From Dehalococcoidia bacterium (GTDB lineage: Bacteria > Chloroflexota > Dehalococcoidia > Lucifugimonadales > Lucifugimonadaceae), in assembly GCA_026421185.1 (NCBI GenBank), contig JAPKCH010000004.1:1-64000 (forward strand): a stretch of DNA of 64,000 nt, given 5' to 3'. Below are positions 37,563-47,043 of the stretch, one piece after another. Both the position numbers and the translations under genes were made by a program. Numbering within the stretch: the first letter of the stretch is position 1; the number at the start of each line of letters is the position of its first letter. A model generated the notes under the pieces. That model did not search any database and was not told where the DNA came from. It saw only the letters and a list, made by a program, of their open reading frames with translations.

Positions 37563-38825
37563 CTACTTGGCTTCGATACGATCCCAACCGGTGTACGGCA
37601 CGAGCACTTCTGGAATAACGATTGAACCATCTTCCTGAAGACCATTCTCGATTACAGCGATCCAGATGCGTGGAAGCGCCAATCCCGACCCGTTCAACGT
37701 GTGCGGTAGCTTCGTTGAAGCGCCTACTTCTGGGCGATAGCGAGTGTTGTTACGGCGTGTCTGAAAATCGGTACATGTCGAGATCGAACTAACTTCAAGC
37801 CACTCGGCGCAACCAGGTGACCAAACCTCGATGTCATACGTCTTAGCCGACTGGAAGCCGATGTCACCAGCGCAAAGCTGGATCACTCGGTAAGTGAGAC
37901 CCAATCGTTCGCAAAGCGTTGAAGCCTCTCCAACCATTTCTTCCAACATTTCATCAGAAGTTTCGGGTTTAACGTAGCGGAACATTTCGACTTTTTCGAA
38001 CTGGTGAACGCGCTTAATTCCTCGAACATCACGGCCAGCCGAAGTTTGCTCTTTTCGAAAGCTCGGTGTCTGAGCAACATATTTCAATGGCAGCGTGTCG
38101 GGATCTATGATTTTTCCCTGATGCAGACCGTTCAGTGCGACTTCGGCTGTAGGAACAAGCCACAGATCCGACTCATCATCTCGGTAAAGATTCTCTTTGA
38201 ACTTAGGTAGGTTCCCTGAACCAGTCATCGTCTCCCCACGAACCAACAGCGGGGGATCGATCTCAGTGTACCCATGCTCCTCCGTATGAACATCGAGCAT
38301 CCAAGCGCCGATCGCACGCTGTAGCTTCGCACCTTTGCCCTTCAAAACATAGAAACGCGCGCCTGAGATGCTAGCACCAGCCTCTAGATCGAGGATTCCT
38401 AGCTCAGTAGCAACATTCCAATGAGCATTTCCGTGCGTTTCGGTAGTGCCTTCCGAAGTTCGAATAATCACGTTCGATTCTTCGTCAAGACCATCCGGAA
38501 CATCAGCCAAAGGAGGGTTTGGAATCGGCAACAATGTTACGTTCAGTTCTGTAAGAACTGTGGCGAGTTCAGCCTCGACTGTCTTAATACGTTCGCCGGT
38601 TTCACGCATCTCAGCTATTTCTTCGAGAGTTGGCTTACGCTTCTCTGCGCCAATTGCCTTGCTCACGTTATTACGTCGAGCACGATCAACATCACCATCC
38701 TGAATTAGTTGCTTTCGACGAGAGTCTAGTTCAAGAATCCTGTCGATTGGCGGATCTTCTCCGCGGCGAACCAATGCGGTTCGGAATTTCTCAGGATCTC
38801 GGACTATCTGTTCCAGTGAAAGCAT
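37563..38825 (-). CDS. serS: Seryl-tRNA synthetase
   Basis: Class II synthetase charging tRNA-Ser (and initiating Sec/Ser pathways). 420 aa: N-terminal coiled-coil tRNA-binding arm (about 25-105), catalytic core with motif 2 (PSFRKEQTSAGRDVRGIKRVHQFEKVE) seen in parts and motif 3 near the end (GSGLALPRIWIAVIENG). Directly upstream on the same strand is lysS, 71 bases away. Its cognate-type tRNA-Ser(UGA) gene lies at 51.4 kb. Confidence 0.97.
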   Translation of the reverse strand: MLSLEQIVRDPEKFRTALVRRGEDPPIDRILELDSRRKQLIQDGDVDRARRNNVSKAIGAEKRKPTLEEIAEMRETGERIKTVEAELATVLTELNVTLLPIPNPPLADVPDGLDEESNVIIRTSEGTTETHGNAHWNVATELGILDLEAGASISGARFYVLKGKGAKLQRAIGAWMLDVHTEEHGYTEIDPPLLVRGETMTGSGNLPKFKENLYRDDESDLWLVPTAEVALNGLHQGKIIDPDTLPLKYVAQTPSFRKEQTSAGRDVRGIKRVHQFEKVEMFRYVKPETSDEMLEEMVGEASTLCERLGLTYRVIQLCAGDIGFQSAKTYDIEVWSPGCAEWLEVSSISTCTDFQTRRNNTRYRPEVGASTKLPHTLNGSGLALPRIWIAVIENGLQEDGSIVIPEVLVPYTGWDRIEAK

Positions 38826-38896
38826 TTTTTACTCTAGTAATTTTCAGACCATCGATGCAGATGCGATCGACAATTATGTAAGTATTTACGATTAGA

Positions 38897-40456
38897 TCAC
38901 GTATTGCGCATAGCTGGGAATAGCAAGATTTCTCGAATCGACTCCTCACCAGCAATCAGCATAGTTAGGCGGTCGATTCCGAGACCAAGCCCACCCGTTG
39001 GCGGCATACCGTGGTCAATCGCGAGTAAGAAGTCTTCGTCCAAACGATCAGCTTCATCATCACCAAATTCCAATCGTTGCTTTTCCTGCTGATCGAATCG
39101 TTCACGTTGATCAACAGGATCGTTCAATTCGGTAAACGCATTGCAAAGCTCAGTACCCATGACGAAACCTTCAAACCTCTCAACAATTTCGTCGGAGTCA
39201 GGTTTGCGTTTGGCGAGTGGTGACATTTCGACCGGGTAGTCGACCAAGAAATGCGGCTGCACCAAATGTGGTTCAACCTCTGTAGAAATTACCTTGTCGA
39301 GCAACCGGCCCCAAGCCGAACCTGCCTCAACGTGGATTCCACGTTCTCGCATCGCAGCGGCAAGCGATTCCACATCACGGGTTACGACAAAGTCTATTCC
39401 CGTACGTTTCTTAATTTCTTCTCGAAGGTCCAATCGAGGCCACGGGGGAGTCAAATCGATAGAAGGTCGCACGCCCTCTACTTCAGACAGCACCATCGAG
39501 CCAGTAGTTTCTTTGGCGATATATGAAACTAGTTGCTCGACCATTTCCATCACATATTTATAGTCTGCGTACGCCTGATAACTCTCGATAGTTGTGAACT
39601 CAGGGTTGTGATCGTGATCAAGCCCCTCATTACGGAACAATCGACCGATCTCGAATACTTTTTCGATTCCACCGACGATCAATTTCTTGAGATAAAGCTC
39701 TGTGGCAATTCGCAGGTACAAATCACGATCTAGTTGATTGTGGTGAGTCTCAAATGGAGTCGCCTGAGCACCGGCAGCAACCGGAACTAGAATAGGTGTT
39801 TCGACTTCGATAAATCCATGATCATGCATGAAATCACGCATCGACCGCACAACGTTTGATCGTAGCAAAGCGTTCTTCATCGCTTTGTCGTTTGAAATCA
39901 AATCAAGGTATCGCTGTCGGAACCGAATTTCCTGATCCTGTAAACCGTGCCATTTGTCAGGCAGTGGACGAATCGCCTTGGTTAGAACAGTAACCTTTTC
40001 GGCCTCAACACTGACTTCGCCGCGCCGAGTACGAATAACCGAACCCTCGACACCGATAATATCGCCAATATCCAGCAGATTTACGATTTCGTAGGCTTCA
40101 TCACCCATCGTGTTTTGACGAGCGAACGTCTGAATCGAACCGTACCCATCTTTTAAATCTATGAACGCAGCTTTACCCATTCCACGCCGAGCCATGACGC
40201 GGCCAGCGATACGGACGGTTTCAGTTTTTGGATGTTCCGCATCATCACCAACTACGTTGCTCGCCATAATTTCAGCGTACTCAAACAGTTTGGTAGCTTC
40301 AATTGAAGTGTGGGTACGATCATACCGAGCTGGGTACGGATCAATACCTTTCGCTCGAATCTGGGCTGCCTTAGCTAGGCGATCTTCGATGAGTTTCTGC
40401 TCACCCGCTGCCTGTTCTTCTTGATTCGGCTGTTCTTGTTGATCTTCGTTAGTCAT
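38897..40456 (-). CDS. lysS: Lysyl-tRNA synthetase (class II)
   Basis: 519 aa from ATG 40456 (MTNEDQQEQ). The track start at 40540 adds 28 residues without homology. An N-terminal Gln/Glu-rich helix precedes the OB-fold anticodon domain (VRIAGRVMARRGMGKAAFIDL) and the class II core (LRIATELYLKKLIVGGIEKVFEIGR, motif 2 FRNEGLDHDHNPEFT, motif 3 GLGLGIDRLTMLI). Standard length. It heads the lysS-serS pair. Confidence 0.96.
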   Translation of the reverse strand: MTNEDQQEQPNQEEQAAGEQKLIEDRLAKAAQIRAKGIDPYPARYDRTHTSIEATKLFEYAEIMASNVVGDDAEHPKTETVRIAGRVMARRGMGKAAFIDLKDGYGSIQTFARQNTMGDEAYEIVNLLDIGDIIGVEGSVIRTRRGEVSVEAEKVTVLTKAIRPLPDKWHGLQDQEIRFRQRYLDLISNDKAMKNALLRSNVVRSMRDFMHDHGFIEVETPILVPVAAGAQATPFETHHNQLDRDLYLRIATELYLKKLIVGGIEKVFEIGRLFRNEGLDHDHNPEFTTIESYQAYADYKYVMEMVEQLVSYIAKETTGSMVLSEVEGVRPSIDLTPPWPRLDLREEIKKRTGIDFVVTRDVESLAAAMRERGIHVEAGSAWGRLLDKVISTEVEPHLVQPHFLVDYPVEMSPLAKRKPDSDEIVERFEGFVMGTELCNAFTELNDPVDQRERFDQQEKQRLEFGDDEADRLDEDFLLAIDHGMPPTGGLGLGIDRLTMLIAGEESIREILLFPAMRNT

Positions 40457-40737
40457 ATATTTCGTGGCAGGAAAATTCTGCTGTACTTCGTATTCAGTCG
40501 TATCGTCACGCAGCTGAGTTCTACTCTGCTGCTGCAGCAATTCATTCTAAGCCAGCTAACGAACATACAGAGCATAAATCCACAACGGATTCAGACACAC
40601 TCTGACAGCACCGCTTCCGTGTAAAAACGCAAAAATCGGTAACAACCCACGATGGTCAATAATCACCCGCACCGTGAATAATCATTTTCGTCCCATCCTT
40701 TCTCTGGACTTATCAGAGGAAAAAACAGTGGTTTCAA

Positions 40738-41340
40738 GTGCGGATCGAAAGTGCGATGAGTAACAAGCGAAGAGGATCGTCAGATTTTCGACGAGCTTCC
40801 GGTGGAAGTTCTCTTCGACCTACCACATCCAAAGTGAAATCAGCGATTTTCTCTATGCTTGGACCTGCTGGAACAAGCGGACTTCGTGTTCTAGATATCT
40901 ACGCAGGAACTGGGGCGCTTGGGATAGAAGCTCTAAAACGTGGCGCCACAAATGCCGTGTTTATCGAGCAAAACAGACGTCGTTGTGACGACATTAAAAA
41001 GGCTTTGGAAAAACACAAATTGGCAATGCAAAGCTCAGTCCAGACAGGAAACGCACTCAATGTAGTCGGAAGATTACAGGGTGAGTTCGACCTGATTTTT
41101 GCCGACCCACCATACGATTTGGTGGAATTTGAAGCGTTGTTTCATAAAGTCAGCGAAGCACACTTGATCGCTCCAAATGCGATCGTATTTGCCGAGCACT
41201 CGAAGATGACCAAGCTATCAGACGCACTTCCGGGGCTCAAATTATCTACGCACCGACTCTACGGCGATACCGCAGTTTCGGTCTATAAATCTGCAACCGA
41301 TACGTCCCCTTATTCAGGGACAGCAACAGGGGGCGAATAG
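40738..41340 (+). CDS. rsmD: 16S rRNA (guanine-N2)-methyltransferase RsmD
   Basis: Methylates G966 of 16S rRNA (E. coli numbering) using SAM. 200 aa with RPTTSKVKSAIFSML, SAM-binding LDIYAGTGALGIEALKRGA and catalytic ADPPYDL. The N-terminus before RPTTSKVK is short and basic rather than the usual MRIIxG start; GTG 40738 or ATG 40756 could begin it. The stop touches the ATG of coaD, the common rsmD-coaD order. Confidence 0.93.
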   Translation: MRIESAMSNKRRGSSDFRRASGGSSLRPTTSKVKSAIFSMLGPAGTSGLRVLDIYAGTGALGIEALKRGATNAVFIEQNRRRCDDIKKALEKHKLAMQSSVQTGNALNVVGRLQGEFDLIFADPPYDLVEFEALFHKVSEAHLIAPNAIVFAEHSKMTKLSDALPGLKLSTHRLYGDTAVSVYKSATDTSPYSGTATGGE

Positions 41341-41841
41341 ATGGCGCTAGCGATCTATCCTGGCACATTTGACCCAGTGACCAATGGTCACGTGGATATT
41401 GTCGAAAGAGCATCACACACTGTCGATCATTTGACAGTTGGTGTTGTTCAAGTCTCATCGAAACGAACCATGTTCAACGTCGATGAGCGAATAAAAATGT
41501 TCGCCGATGCAGTGGCACACGTGTCCAACGTATCGGTGGAATCGTACTCAGGGCTCACGGTCAACGCTGCCCGAGAAATCGGCGCAACAGTAATAGTTCG
41601 TGGTCTACGAATCACTAGCGATTTCGAGTACGAAAGTGAAATGGCACTAATGAACCGCAGGATGGCTGAAGATATTGAAACGATTTGTCTTTTTAGCGCT
41701 CTGGAATTCCAGATCCTGAGTTCTTCAAGAGTGAAGGAAGTAGCCACTCTCGGCGCCGATGTGTCGGATCTAGTTCCTAAAAACGTTTGGGGGCCTCTGG
41801 TTGAGAGGCTCGAACAGCAAAAAGCAAGCATCAATAATTAG
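41341..41841 (+). CDS. coaD: Phosphopantetheine adenylyltransferase
   Basis: Fourth step of coenzyme A synthesis: 4'-phosphopantetheine plus ATP to dephospho-CoA. 166 aa with YPGTFDPVTNGHVDI (TxGH nucleotidyltransferase motif), IVRGLRITSDFEYE and SSSRVKEVATLGADVS. The usual length and start. It begins immediately after the rsmD stop codon with no spacer. Confidence 0.96.
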   Translation: MALAIYPGTFDPVTNGHVDIVERASHTVDHLTVGVVQVSSKRTMFNVDERIKMFADAVAHVSNVSVESYSGLTVNAAREIGATVIVRGLRITSDFEYESEMALMNRRMAEDIETICLFSALEFQILSSSRVKEVATLGADVSDLVPKNVWGPLVERLEQQKASINN

Positions 41842-41872
41842 CACGCGTCAGTCCACACACATGGAGGCAGTA

Positions 41873-42466
41873 ATGACACTTATGTCACAACTAGAAGATC
41901 TTGAGGCGATGATCGTCAAAGGTCGAGTACCAGGAACAGCACGAACGCTCGTAAATTTGGACAAAATCACGGCAGTTATCGCCGAGATGAAGGGAGAAAT
42001 GCCCACTCAGATAAACGAAGCTGAAGGTGTTGTTCGTCAGAAAGACGCGATCATCAAGCAGGCTGAACTAGAATCCCGTCGAATTCGAGCATATGCAGAT
42101 GAAGAAGCCACGACGATTCGTCAGCTGGCTGAAGAGCAGTCGAACACTTTGCTGACAACTTCGCAAGAAGAAGCCCGTGCGATGATTCAGGAAACTGAAA
42201 TCACTCGAGTGGCTAACGAAGAAGCAGTCGTAATTGAAGCCGATGCTCAGAAGCGTGCTAGCCGATTGATCGATGATGGTGAGAGCCGTGTAAACGGAAT
42301 CTTGAACGATGCAGAGACTTCAGCAGACTCACGACGCAAGGGAGCAGACAACTATGCTCGCGAGGTACTGTTCACGCTTGAAGAACGGGTCGCCGACACG
42401 CTTGGTCAGGTTAGAGGTGGTATTGACCTCCTAGACGCCCGCCCAGTAGCAAACGTCGCCGATTAG
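41873..42466 (+). CDS. Coiled-coil protein (SepIVA/DivIVA- or ATP synthase b-like)
   Basis: 197 aa, nearly all helical with heptad-like charged repeats and many Glu/Gln/Ala (GEMPTQINEAEGVVRQ, ADEEATTIRQLAEEQ). The track start is too early; ATG 41873 is preceded by GGAGG with 5-base spacing. Automatic annotation often names such proteins ATP synthase F0 subunit b, but there is no membrane segment. In actinobacteria a DivIVA/SepIVA-type coiled-coil gene also follows coaD, so a role in cell-envelope growth or division is a fair inference. Ends before a strong terminator. Confidence 0.65.
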   Translation: MTLMSQLEDLEAMIVKGRVPGTARTLVNLDKITAVIAEMKGEMPTQINEAEGVVRQKDAIIKQAELESRRIRAYADEEATTIRQLAEEQSNTLLTTSQEEARAMIQETEITRVANEEAVVIEADAQKRASRLIDDGESRVNGILNDAETSADSRRKGADNYAREVLFTLEERVADTLGQVRGGIDLLDARPVANVAD

Positions 42467-42535
42467 TTCTGGTTCGCCTCGGAGCTCGTGATGTGTCCAA
42501 GTTAGAAAGCACGCACGGCATTAACAAAAGAATCA

Positions 42536-42588
42536 ACCACTCAGCCCTGTGCTCGCTCTCAAAAAGCGATGCAGGACTGAGTGGTTTT
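42536..42588 (+). terminator. Rho-independent terminator of rsmD-coaD-coiled-coil operon
   Basis: Stem ACCACTCAGcCCTG / CAGGaCTGAGTGGT (one mismatch) followed by TTTT. Loop about 26 bases. Confidence 0.85.
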
Positions 42589-42745
42589 AATAAGTCGATA
42601 AGCTAGCCCAAAATAGCCTGTTCAAAAAATAGTTGCCGAACAAGCCATCCGCCTGAACGAGCGCGCCACGCCAAACCCCAAAGTGCTTCCTGATCATTGG
42701 AATCTTTTGTTATTCCGGCTTCCTCAGAAGGAATCGAACTCGCCC

Positions 42746-43897
42746 TTACGGATGCAAAATCACCTTCGTGTAGCCGTCCACTCGCTGGTCGAACTTCTGA
42801 TAAGCCTCTGGAGCTTCATCCAGAGAAACTTCATGCGAAACGACAAAGCTTGGCAGTGCCCGGCCCGAGATGATCAGATCACGCAAATTAGCGTTGTACT
42901 TCTTCACGTTGCACTGCCCGGTTCCCAACCGAATTCCTTTTTCGAATAACTGACCGAAGTTGATAGATAAAGCACCTTTCTTGGCACGCTCATCTACTCC
43001 ACCAGGATCTGAAGGAACATACAAACCTGGAATGCCAAGCGCCCCAGTCGGAGCGACAACGTCGATTAGCTGGTTGAGAACGATGTTCGGCACCTCGTCC
43101 TGCTCACCACCAACCGCTGAAGAACCCGCAGCCGTTGCCTGATACCCAACAGCATCTATGCCCTTGTCGACACCTTCACCATCGAGATGCGCTTTGATCT
43201 GCTCAACAGGGTCAGCATCATCGTAGTTGATCGGTATGGCACCAATTTCGGCAGCCTTATCGAGTCTTTCCTGAACATGATCAACCGCAAATACTTGCGA
43301 AGCACCACGCAATATAGCGCTATACGAAGCCATCAAACCAACAGGACCACACCCGAACACCGCAACACTTTCGCCCGGTATCACACCTGCTAATTCAGTG
43401 CCGTGGTAGCCAGTCGGAAAAATATCGGCCAAAAGCGCGAAATCCGCTTCATGCTCAGTGCCATCAGGCAGCAGAAGACAGTTGAAATCAGCGAACGGAA
43501 CCTGCATCAGCTCCGCCTGTCCACCAACCCACGGGCCCATCGAAACATATCCGTAAGCCCCGCCAGCGAAGCCTGGGTTCACCGTTGTGCAGTAGCCGGT
43601 ATAACCGCCGAGGCAGTTTTTACAGAAACCGCAGGCAACGTTGAACGGCATCACAACACGATCGCCGACCTTACGTTCTTTGACAGCCGGGCCAACTTCA
43701 ACGATCACTCCCATATTCTCGTGCCCAAACACAATACCTGGCGTGGCAGCCGTTCGACCTTCGTACATATGAAGATCGGATCCGCAAATACAAGACGACG
43801 TGATTTTCACAATGGCGTCGTTCGGGTGAAGAATTTGTGGGTCTGGAACCGTTTCAACTGCAACTTTGAATGGCTCTTTGTATACAACCGCTTTCAT
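42746..43897 (-). CDS. Zinc-dependent alcohol dehydrogenase, glutathione-independent formaldehyde dehydrogenase-like
   Basis: 383 aa from ATG 43897, with AGGAGAA 5 bases upstream; the track start adds 16 residues. Catalytic zinc ligands in CICGSDLHMYEG and GHENMG, structural zinc cysteines in FNVACGFCKNCLGGYTGYC, and the long NPGFAGGAYGYVSMGPWVGGQAE insertion that marks the glutathione-independent formaldehyde dehydrogenase (FdhA-like) subgroup. NAD-binding GCGPVGL. The C-terminal FDQRVDGYTKVILHP is also typical. Likely oxidises an aldehyde or dismutates formaldehyde; exact substrate open. Confidence 0.9.
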   Translation of the reverse strand: MKAVVYKEPFKVAVETVPDPQILHPNDAIVKITSSCICGSDLHMYEGRTAATPGIVFGHENMGVIVEVGPAVKERKVGDRVVMPFNVACGFCKNCLGGYTGYCTTVNPGFAGGAYGYVSMGPWVGGQAELMQVPFADFNCLLLPDGTEHEADFALLADIFPTGYHGTELAGVIPGESVAVFGCGPVGLMASYSAILRGASQVFAVDHVQERLDKAAEIGAIPINYDDADPVEQIKAHLDGEGVDKGIDAVGYQATAAGSSAVGGEQDEVPNIVLNQLIDVVAPTGALGIPGLYVPSDPGGVDERAKKGALSINFGQLFEKGIRLGTGQCNVKKYNANLRDLIISGRALPSFVVSHEVSLDEAPEAYQKFDQRVDGYTKVILHP

Positions 43898-44210
43898 ACG
43901 AATTCTCCTGCTAATGCTCAGAAATAGACTACCTGCTAGGCACACTATGGTCAGCCTTTTGTCGTTTGTCCATAGAAAAAGGTGCCAAAGAGACGAAACG
44001 AATAAGGCCGTTGTGACGTCAAAATCCTATCCATTATGGAGAGTATTTAGGCCTGTGCTGAGCTAGTTGAAGTACGAGGGATAATGACGGAGGTGGGCAG
44101 GGGCTTGTATATTGCAACATTCAAACGAGCAGAATACCCCCTCAACCTAGCCTTCTCCCTAATAGAGAAGGAACTAGGGAAGAGAACAGCCCATTCGGCC
44201 GTTCGCTCCT
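43898..44210. other. Intergenic gap holding a REP-like palindrome
   Basis: Upstream region of the ADH gene. Apart from the palindromic repeat at 44137-44184 I see no gene, tRNA or clear promoter in it. Confidence 0.4.
44137..44184. repeat. REP-like palindromic repeat, copy A
   Basis: CCTCAACCTAGCCTTCTCCC, a short loop, then GAGAAGGAACTAGGG: an inverted repeat (CCTAG-CCTTCTC / GAGAAGG-CTAGG). Related degenerate copies occur at 45295 and 61568-61668. Located immediately 3' of the APH-fold kinase gene. Confidence 0.65.
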
Positions 44211-45164
44211 CTAAACCAGACCTGCAGCCCAGTCGCCACCAAGTACGGTTTCGAACATCCCGGCTGACTCATCGTTCCAACCAAAGCGGTTGACGAGATT
44301 CAGACGATAGATGAGTTCGGTAGTGCTGAGACGTGCCGAAAGCGCTTCGTCACTTAAGTCGCCCTGACACAGATCTACGAACGGCTTCATTAGTTCGAGA
44401 TCAAGTGGATCGTCGTAAGTCGCTTCCAACTGTTCAGGAACGAAGTTCCACGGGTGGCGCCAGAACCGCAGCAGCATGTCCAGCTCATAGTCGGCAGGTG
44501 CCATTGCCATTCGATCAAAATCGAGAATTCCAGCTAATCCACCATAGTTGTCGACCAATATATTTCCTAGCCACAGATCACCGTGGCAAAGGACTTTAGG
44601 TCGTTCTTCTAGCGCCTCTGACCACTGAGCAAAAGCTCCCTGGGAGGAAGTTAGCACCCGCCCTGGCACAACGTTGTCTACGCTGCGTAGAGCACGGTTG
44701 AATGACTTCCGAATGTACTGTGCCCAATTATCGGAGTTCGAATGAAGCATCCCTACATCGGGAACGAACTTCTGCATTTGCCCAAGCGCCGTTGCAAGCT
44801 GCTCCGTGAGCTTGACGCGAGCGATCTGATCCAAGCCGGGCCACACGTTGTATCCACTCGATCCGTCGAGGCGAGTGAGAATTACCCATGCCCTGCCTTC
44901 GAGAGCGCCGGTTTCAAGAACTCGTGGAGTGGCGACTCCCGGTATCTCCATTTGGCTTACCGCCAACTCATGACTGAATCGTTCGGGGCGACCAACTTCG
45001 GGGTCGATCTTGATCACAGTCTCGTTGCCTATAAATACCCAAGTGCCGTATCCGAAACCGTAGTCGACATTGCTGCCAAGTTTGTTGGCAGCCCATTCAC
45101 GAACGCGACCAAGCGCGGCATGGTCATCTTTCTCGTAGTTTCGCACCCAGGGATTAATCAGCAT
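44211..45164 (-). CDS. Aminoglycoside phosphotransferase (APH)-fold kinase
   Basis: 317 aa from ATG 45164 (MLINPWVRNYEKDD), which avoids 33 non-homologous residues of the track start. Eukaryotic-type kinase fold: a nucleotide-binding N-lobe (TWVFIGNETVIKIDPEVG with a likely ATP Lys), the catalytic loop CHGDLWLGNILVD (HxDxxxxN) and the metal-binding DFDRM. Family members phosphorylate antibiotics, choline, homoserine or other small alcohols. Nothing nearby points to a substrate, and antibiotic resistance should not be assumed. Confidence 0.82.
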   Translation of the reverse strand: MLINPWVRNYEKDDHAALGRVREWAANKLGSNVDYGFGYGTWVFIGNETVIKIDPEVGRPERFSHELAVSQMEIPGVATPRVLETGALEGRAWVILTRLDGSSGYNVWPGLDQIARVKLTEQLATALGQMQKFVPDVGMLHSNSDNWAQYIRKSFNRALRSVDNVVPGRVLTSSQGAFAQWSEALEERPKVLCHGDLWLGNILVDNYGGLAGILDFDRMAMAPADYELDMLLRFWRHPWNFVPEQLEATYDDPLDLELMKPFVDLCQGDLSDEALSARLSTTELIYRLNLVNRFGWNDESAGMFETVLGGDWAAGLV

Positions 45165-45294
45165 TGCTAAATACAAGTGTAGCGAGGCAATGATGCGGCT
45201 GTGTTTTGAAGTCCTCTCGATTAGGGAGTGGGTTGTAGGCGGGTTTAATCGATAGGAAGGCAACTCGTTGATTCAGCCAAACGATCCGGTCAAT

Positions 45295-45338
45295 CCTCTA
45301 ACTCACCCCTCCAGCTATTAAAAGAAGGAGGACTTATG
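45295..45338. repeat. REP-like palindromic repeat, degenerate copy B
   Basis: CCTCTAACTCACCCCTCCAG...AAGAAGGAGGACTTA keeps the order of copy A (CTCACC.., CTCC, loop, GGAGGACT). Arms no longer pair fully. Lies just 3' of arsM, on the other side of the APH gene from copy A. Confidence 0.45.
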
Positions 45339-45358
45339 CAGACATAGCCCGAACGAAA

Positions 45359-46204
45359 CTACTCAGCAGGTTTGAATGCTCGAAGAGTGAGATCAATCAT
45401 CGACGAACGCCAGACTTCGGCTCCGCCACCGCTTTTGTTTTCCTTGAGAATCTCGACAAGTTCAAATCCGGTTTCTTTAACCAAGGCTAGATAGTCACTC
45501 ATCACAGCAGCACCAGCGACACACGAAACCCACTCAGCTGCCGAGTTTCTAACTTCCTCCGTAAGAGGTTTATCGGTAACCATGTCGGAAATAACGAACC
45601 GACCACCCGGCTTCAATATTCGCATAATCTCTGAGAACACACGTTCCTTCTGTTCCGACAGCGCGATGACGCAGTTCGAAATAACCAGATCCACAGAGTT
45701 GTCCTGCTGAGGAATCTGCTCGATGTGACCTAGCTTGAAAACAACATTCGTAGTCTCGAGTTTTTCTGCGTTCGTACGCGCAAGTTCGAGCATGCGAGGA
45801 GTCATATCTATCCCGATAACCAAACCCGTAGGTCCGACTTCTTTGGAAGCAAGGAAACAGTCGATACCGCCCCCCGAACCAAGATCGAGAACAGTCTCAG
45901 CAGTCTTGGCGTCGGCGATGCCAACCGGATTTCCACAACCAGCCGAAGCGCCAGCAGCAGCAGCAGGTAAAACAGCCCGTTGCTCTTCGGTGTAGAACCT
46001 GTCAGTCGCTTTCGTGTTCGACGAAACACGCTCCCCAGCACGTTCAGCAAGTGTCCCGTAATGATGCTGCACAGCCGTGGTAATCGAATCGAGCTGAGCG
46101 TGCGTTATCTCGGCGGTCGGATCTCCACAGCACGAAGCATCTTCACCGCAACAAGCCTCACCGGCGTCGATAGGGCTCAGTGTTCCAAATCGGTTGTTCG
46201 TCAT
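45359..46204 (-). CDS. arsM: Arsenite methyltransferase ArsM
   Basis: SAM-dependent methylation of arsenite to methylated arsenicals. 281 aa: N-terminal cysteine pairs (ACCGEDASCCG), the family-specific YTEEQRAVLP and GCGNP segment, SAM motif VLDLGSGGGIDCF, then SNCVIALSEQK and WVSCVAGA, which supply the conserved arsenic-binding cysteines. AGGAG stands a few bases before ATG 46204. The gene is directly preceded (4-base gap) by a ruined PadR-family regulator, so arsM may now be constitutively transcribed. Confidence 0.93.
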   Translation of the reverse strand: MTNNRFGTLSPIDAGEACCGEDASCCGDPTAEITHAQLDSITTAVQHHYGTLAERAGERVSSNTKATDRFYTEEQRAVLPAAAAGASAGCGNPVGIADAKTAETVLDLGSGGGIDCFLASKEVGPTGLVIGIDMTPRMLELARTNAEKLETTNVVFKLGHIEQIPQQDNSVDLVISNCVIALSEQKERVFSEIMRILKPGGRFVISDMVTDKPLTEEVRNSAAEWVSCVAGAAVMSDYLALVKETGFELVEILKENKSGGGAEVWRSSMIDLTLRAFKPAE

Positions 46205-46208
46205 TTTC

Positions 46209-46531
46209 TCAGTCTCCTATAATTCTGGAATCGATAACCGTTATCGTGCAGTAGGCCGTCTCAACGCCCGTCTCTTTCACCGTTTTTTCAAGTTGCGGTA
46301 GTATGTTAGACCACGCCTGATCCGAAGCTCGGTTTGCCTCAGTTAAAGCGAGTAGTTCTTTCGCTTTCGGTCGTTGAGCACGACCGATTCCATCTCCACG
46401 TAATCGCCAGTCTCTAACTCCTTCAAAATTGGGGCGGTCATGGCGTCAGCCGGTCGTGCATCACCGCAAAGTACGATTCGGGTGCGGATCTAATATCCGT
46501 GCATCGGCTCGTTGCTCAGCTGTTGCAACAT
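46209..46531 (-). pseudogene. PadR-family transcriptional regulator, disrupted
   Basis: From ATG 46531 the minus strand reads MLQQLSNEPMHGY, then TAG where PadR proteins have Glu (MHGYEI). It continues as PADAMTAPILKELETGDYVEMESVV (PATIYPxLKxLExxGYVE) and NDRKRKNYSL. A frameshift then leads to LTEANRASDQAWSNILPQLEKTV in another frame, the normal RKYYxLTExGR tail, ending at TGA 46211, 4 bases before arsM. All parts of a roughly 107-residue PadR protein are in order, so the gene was complete before one nonsense change and one indel. A 14-bp palindrome (GACTACCAGTAGTC, 46563-46576) upstream could be its old operator. Confidence 0.75.
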
Positions 46532-47043
46532 AAAGAACCTAAGAAGGCTTTTACGGTTGAGTGACTACCAGTAGTCTAATCGATACTCGCTAGATCATTT
46601 AGCGGTTTAGTTTTTGTGGTAATTTTCTTCTCATTCGCAGCGATTTGATCACTGTAAGGACAATATATCGCACTCGAACCGCGACACTAACGATGACACG
46701 CAGCACTGTCATTTCCATAAACGAAGAATACGTAACGTGACAATCTGCCCAAACAAACAATCCAACTTGCGACTACGGACATGTCGTCCACGTCTCCGTC
46801 AACTCCGGCGCAGGAACATAGTGTTGTAATCGCCCAATAATTGCCAAGCCGTTCCTTCTCGGAATGAGAAAACTGGCGGTTCAATCCTAATATTTCGCAG
46901 CATCAATGATGAGAAATTGAACCTTAAACGGTCTTAAGCCAAGTCCACTCTTCCCGTGGAAGCTATAATCCGCACACCGCTTTTAGTGGCGCATCGTCGT
47001 CACGCAATTCCGAGACCTGTCGAGCACCACTCTTCGCCTTTAT
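46532..47043. other. Long gap between the PadR relic and polA
   Basis: About 510 bases without a gene I can support. It holds the 46563-46576 palindrome and a TATAAT hexamer at about 46963, some 80 bases before polA, without a good -35 partner. The short minus-strand ORF at 46687 has no protein-like features. Confidence 0.4.

Noticed and set aside
43403-43927. 174-aa plus-strand ORF opposite the ADH gene
   Set aside because: Shadow of the FdhA-like dehydrogenase; no protein-like pattern of its own.
44211-45164. Antibiotic-resistance call for the APH-fold kinase
   Set aside because: The fold covers many non-resistance kinases and nothing in the context supports resistance.
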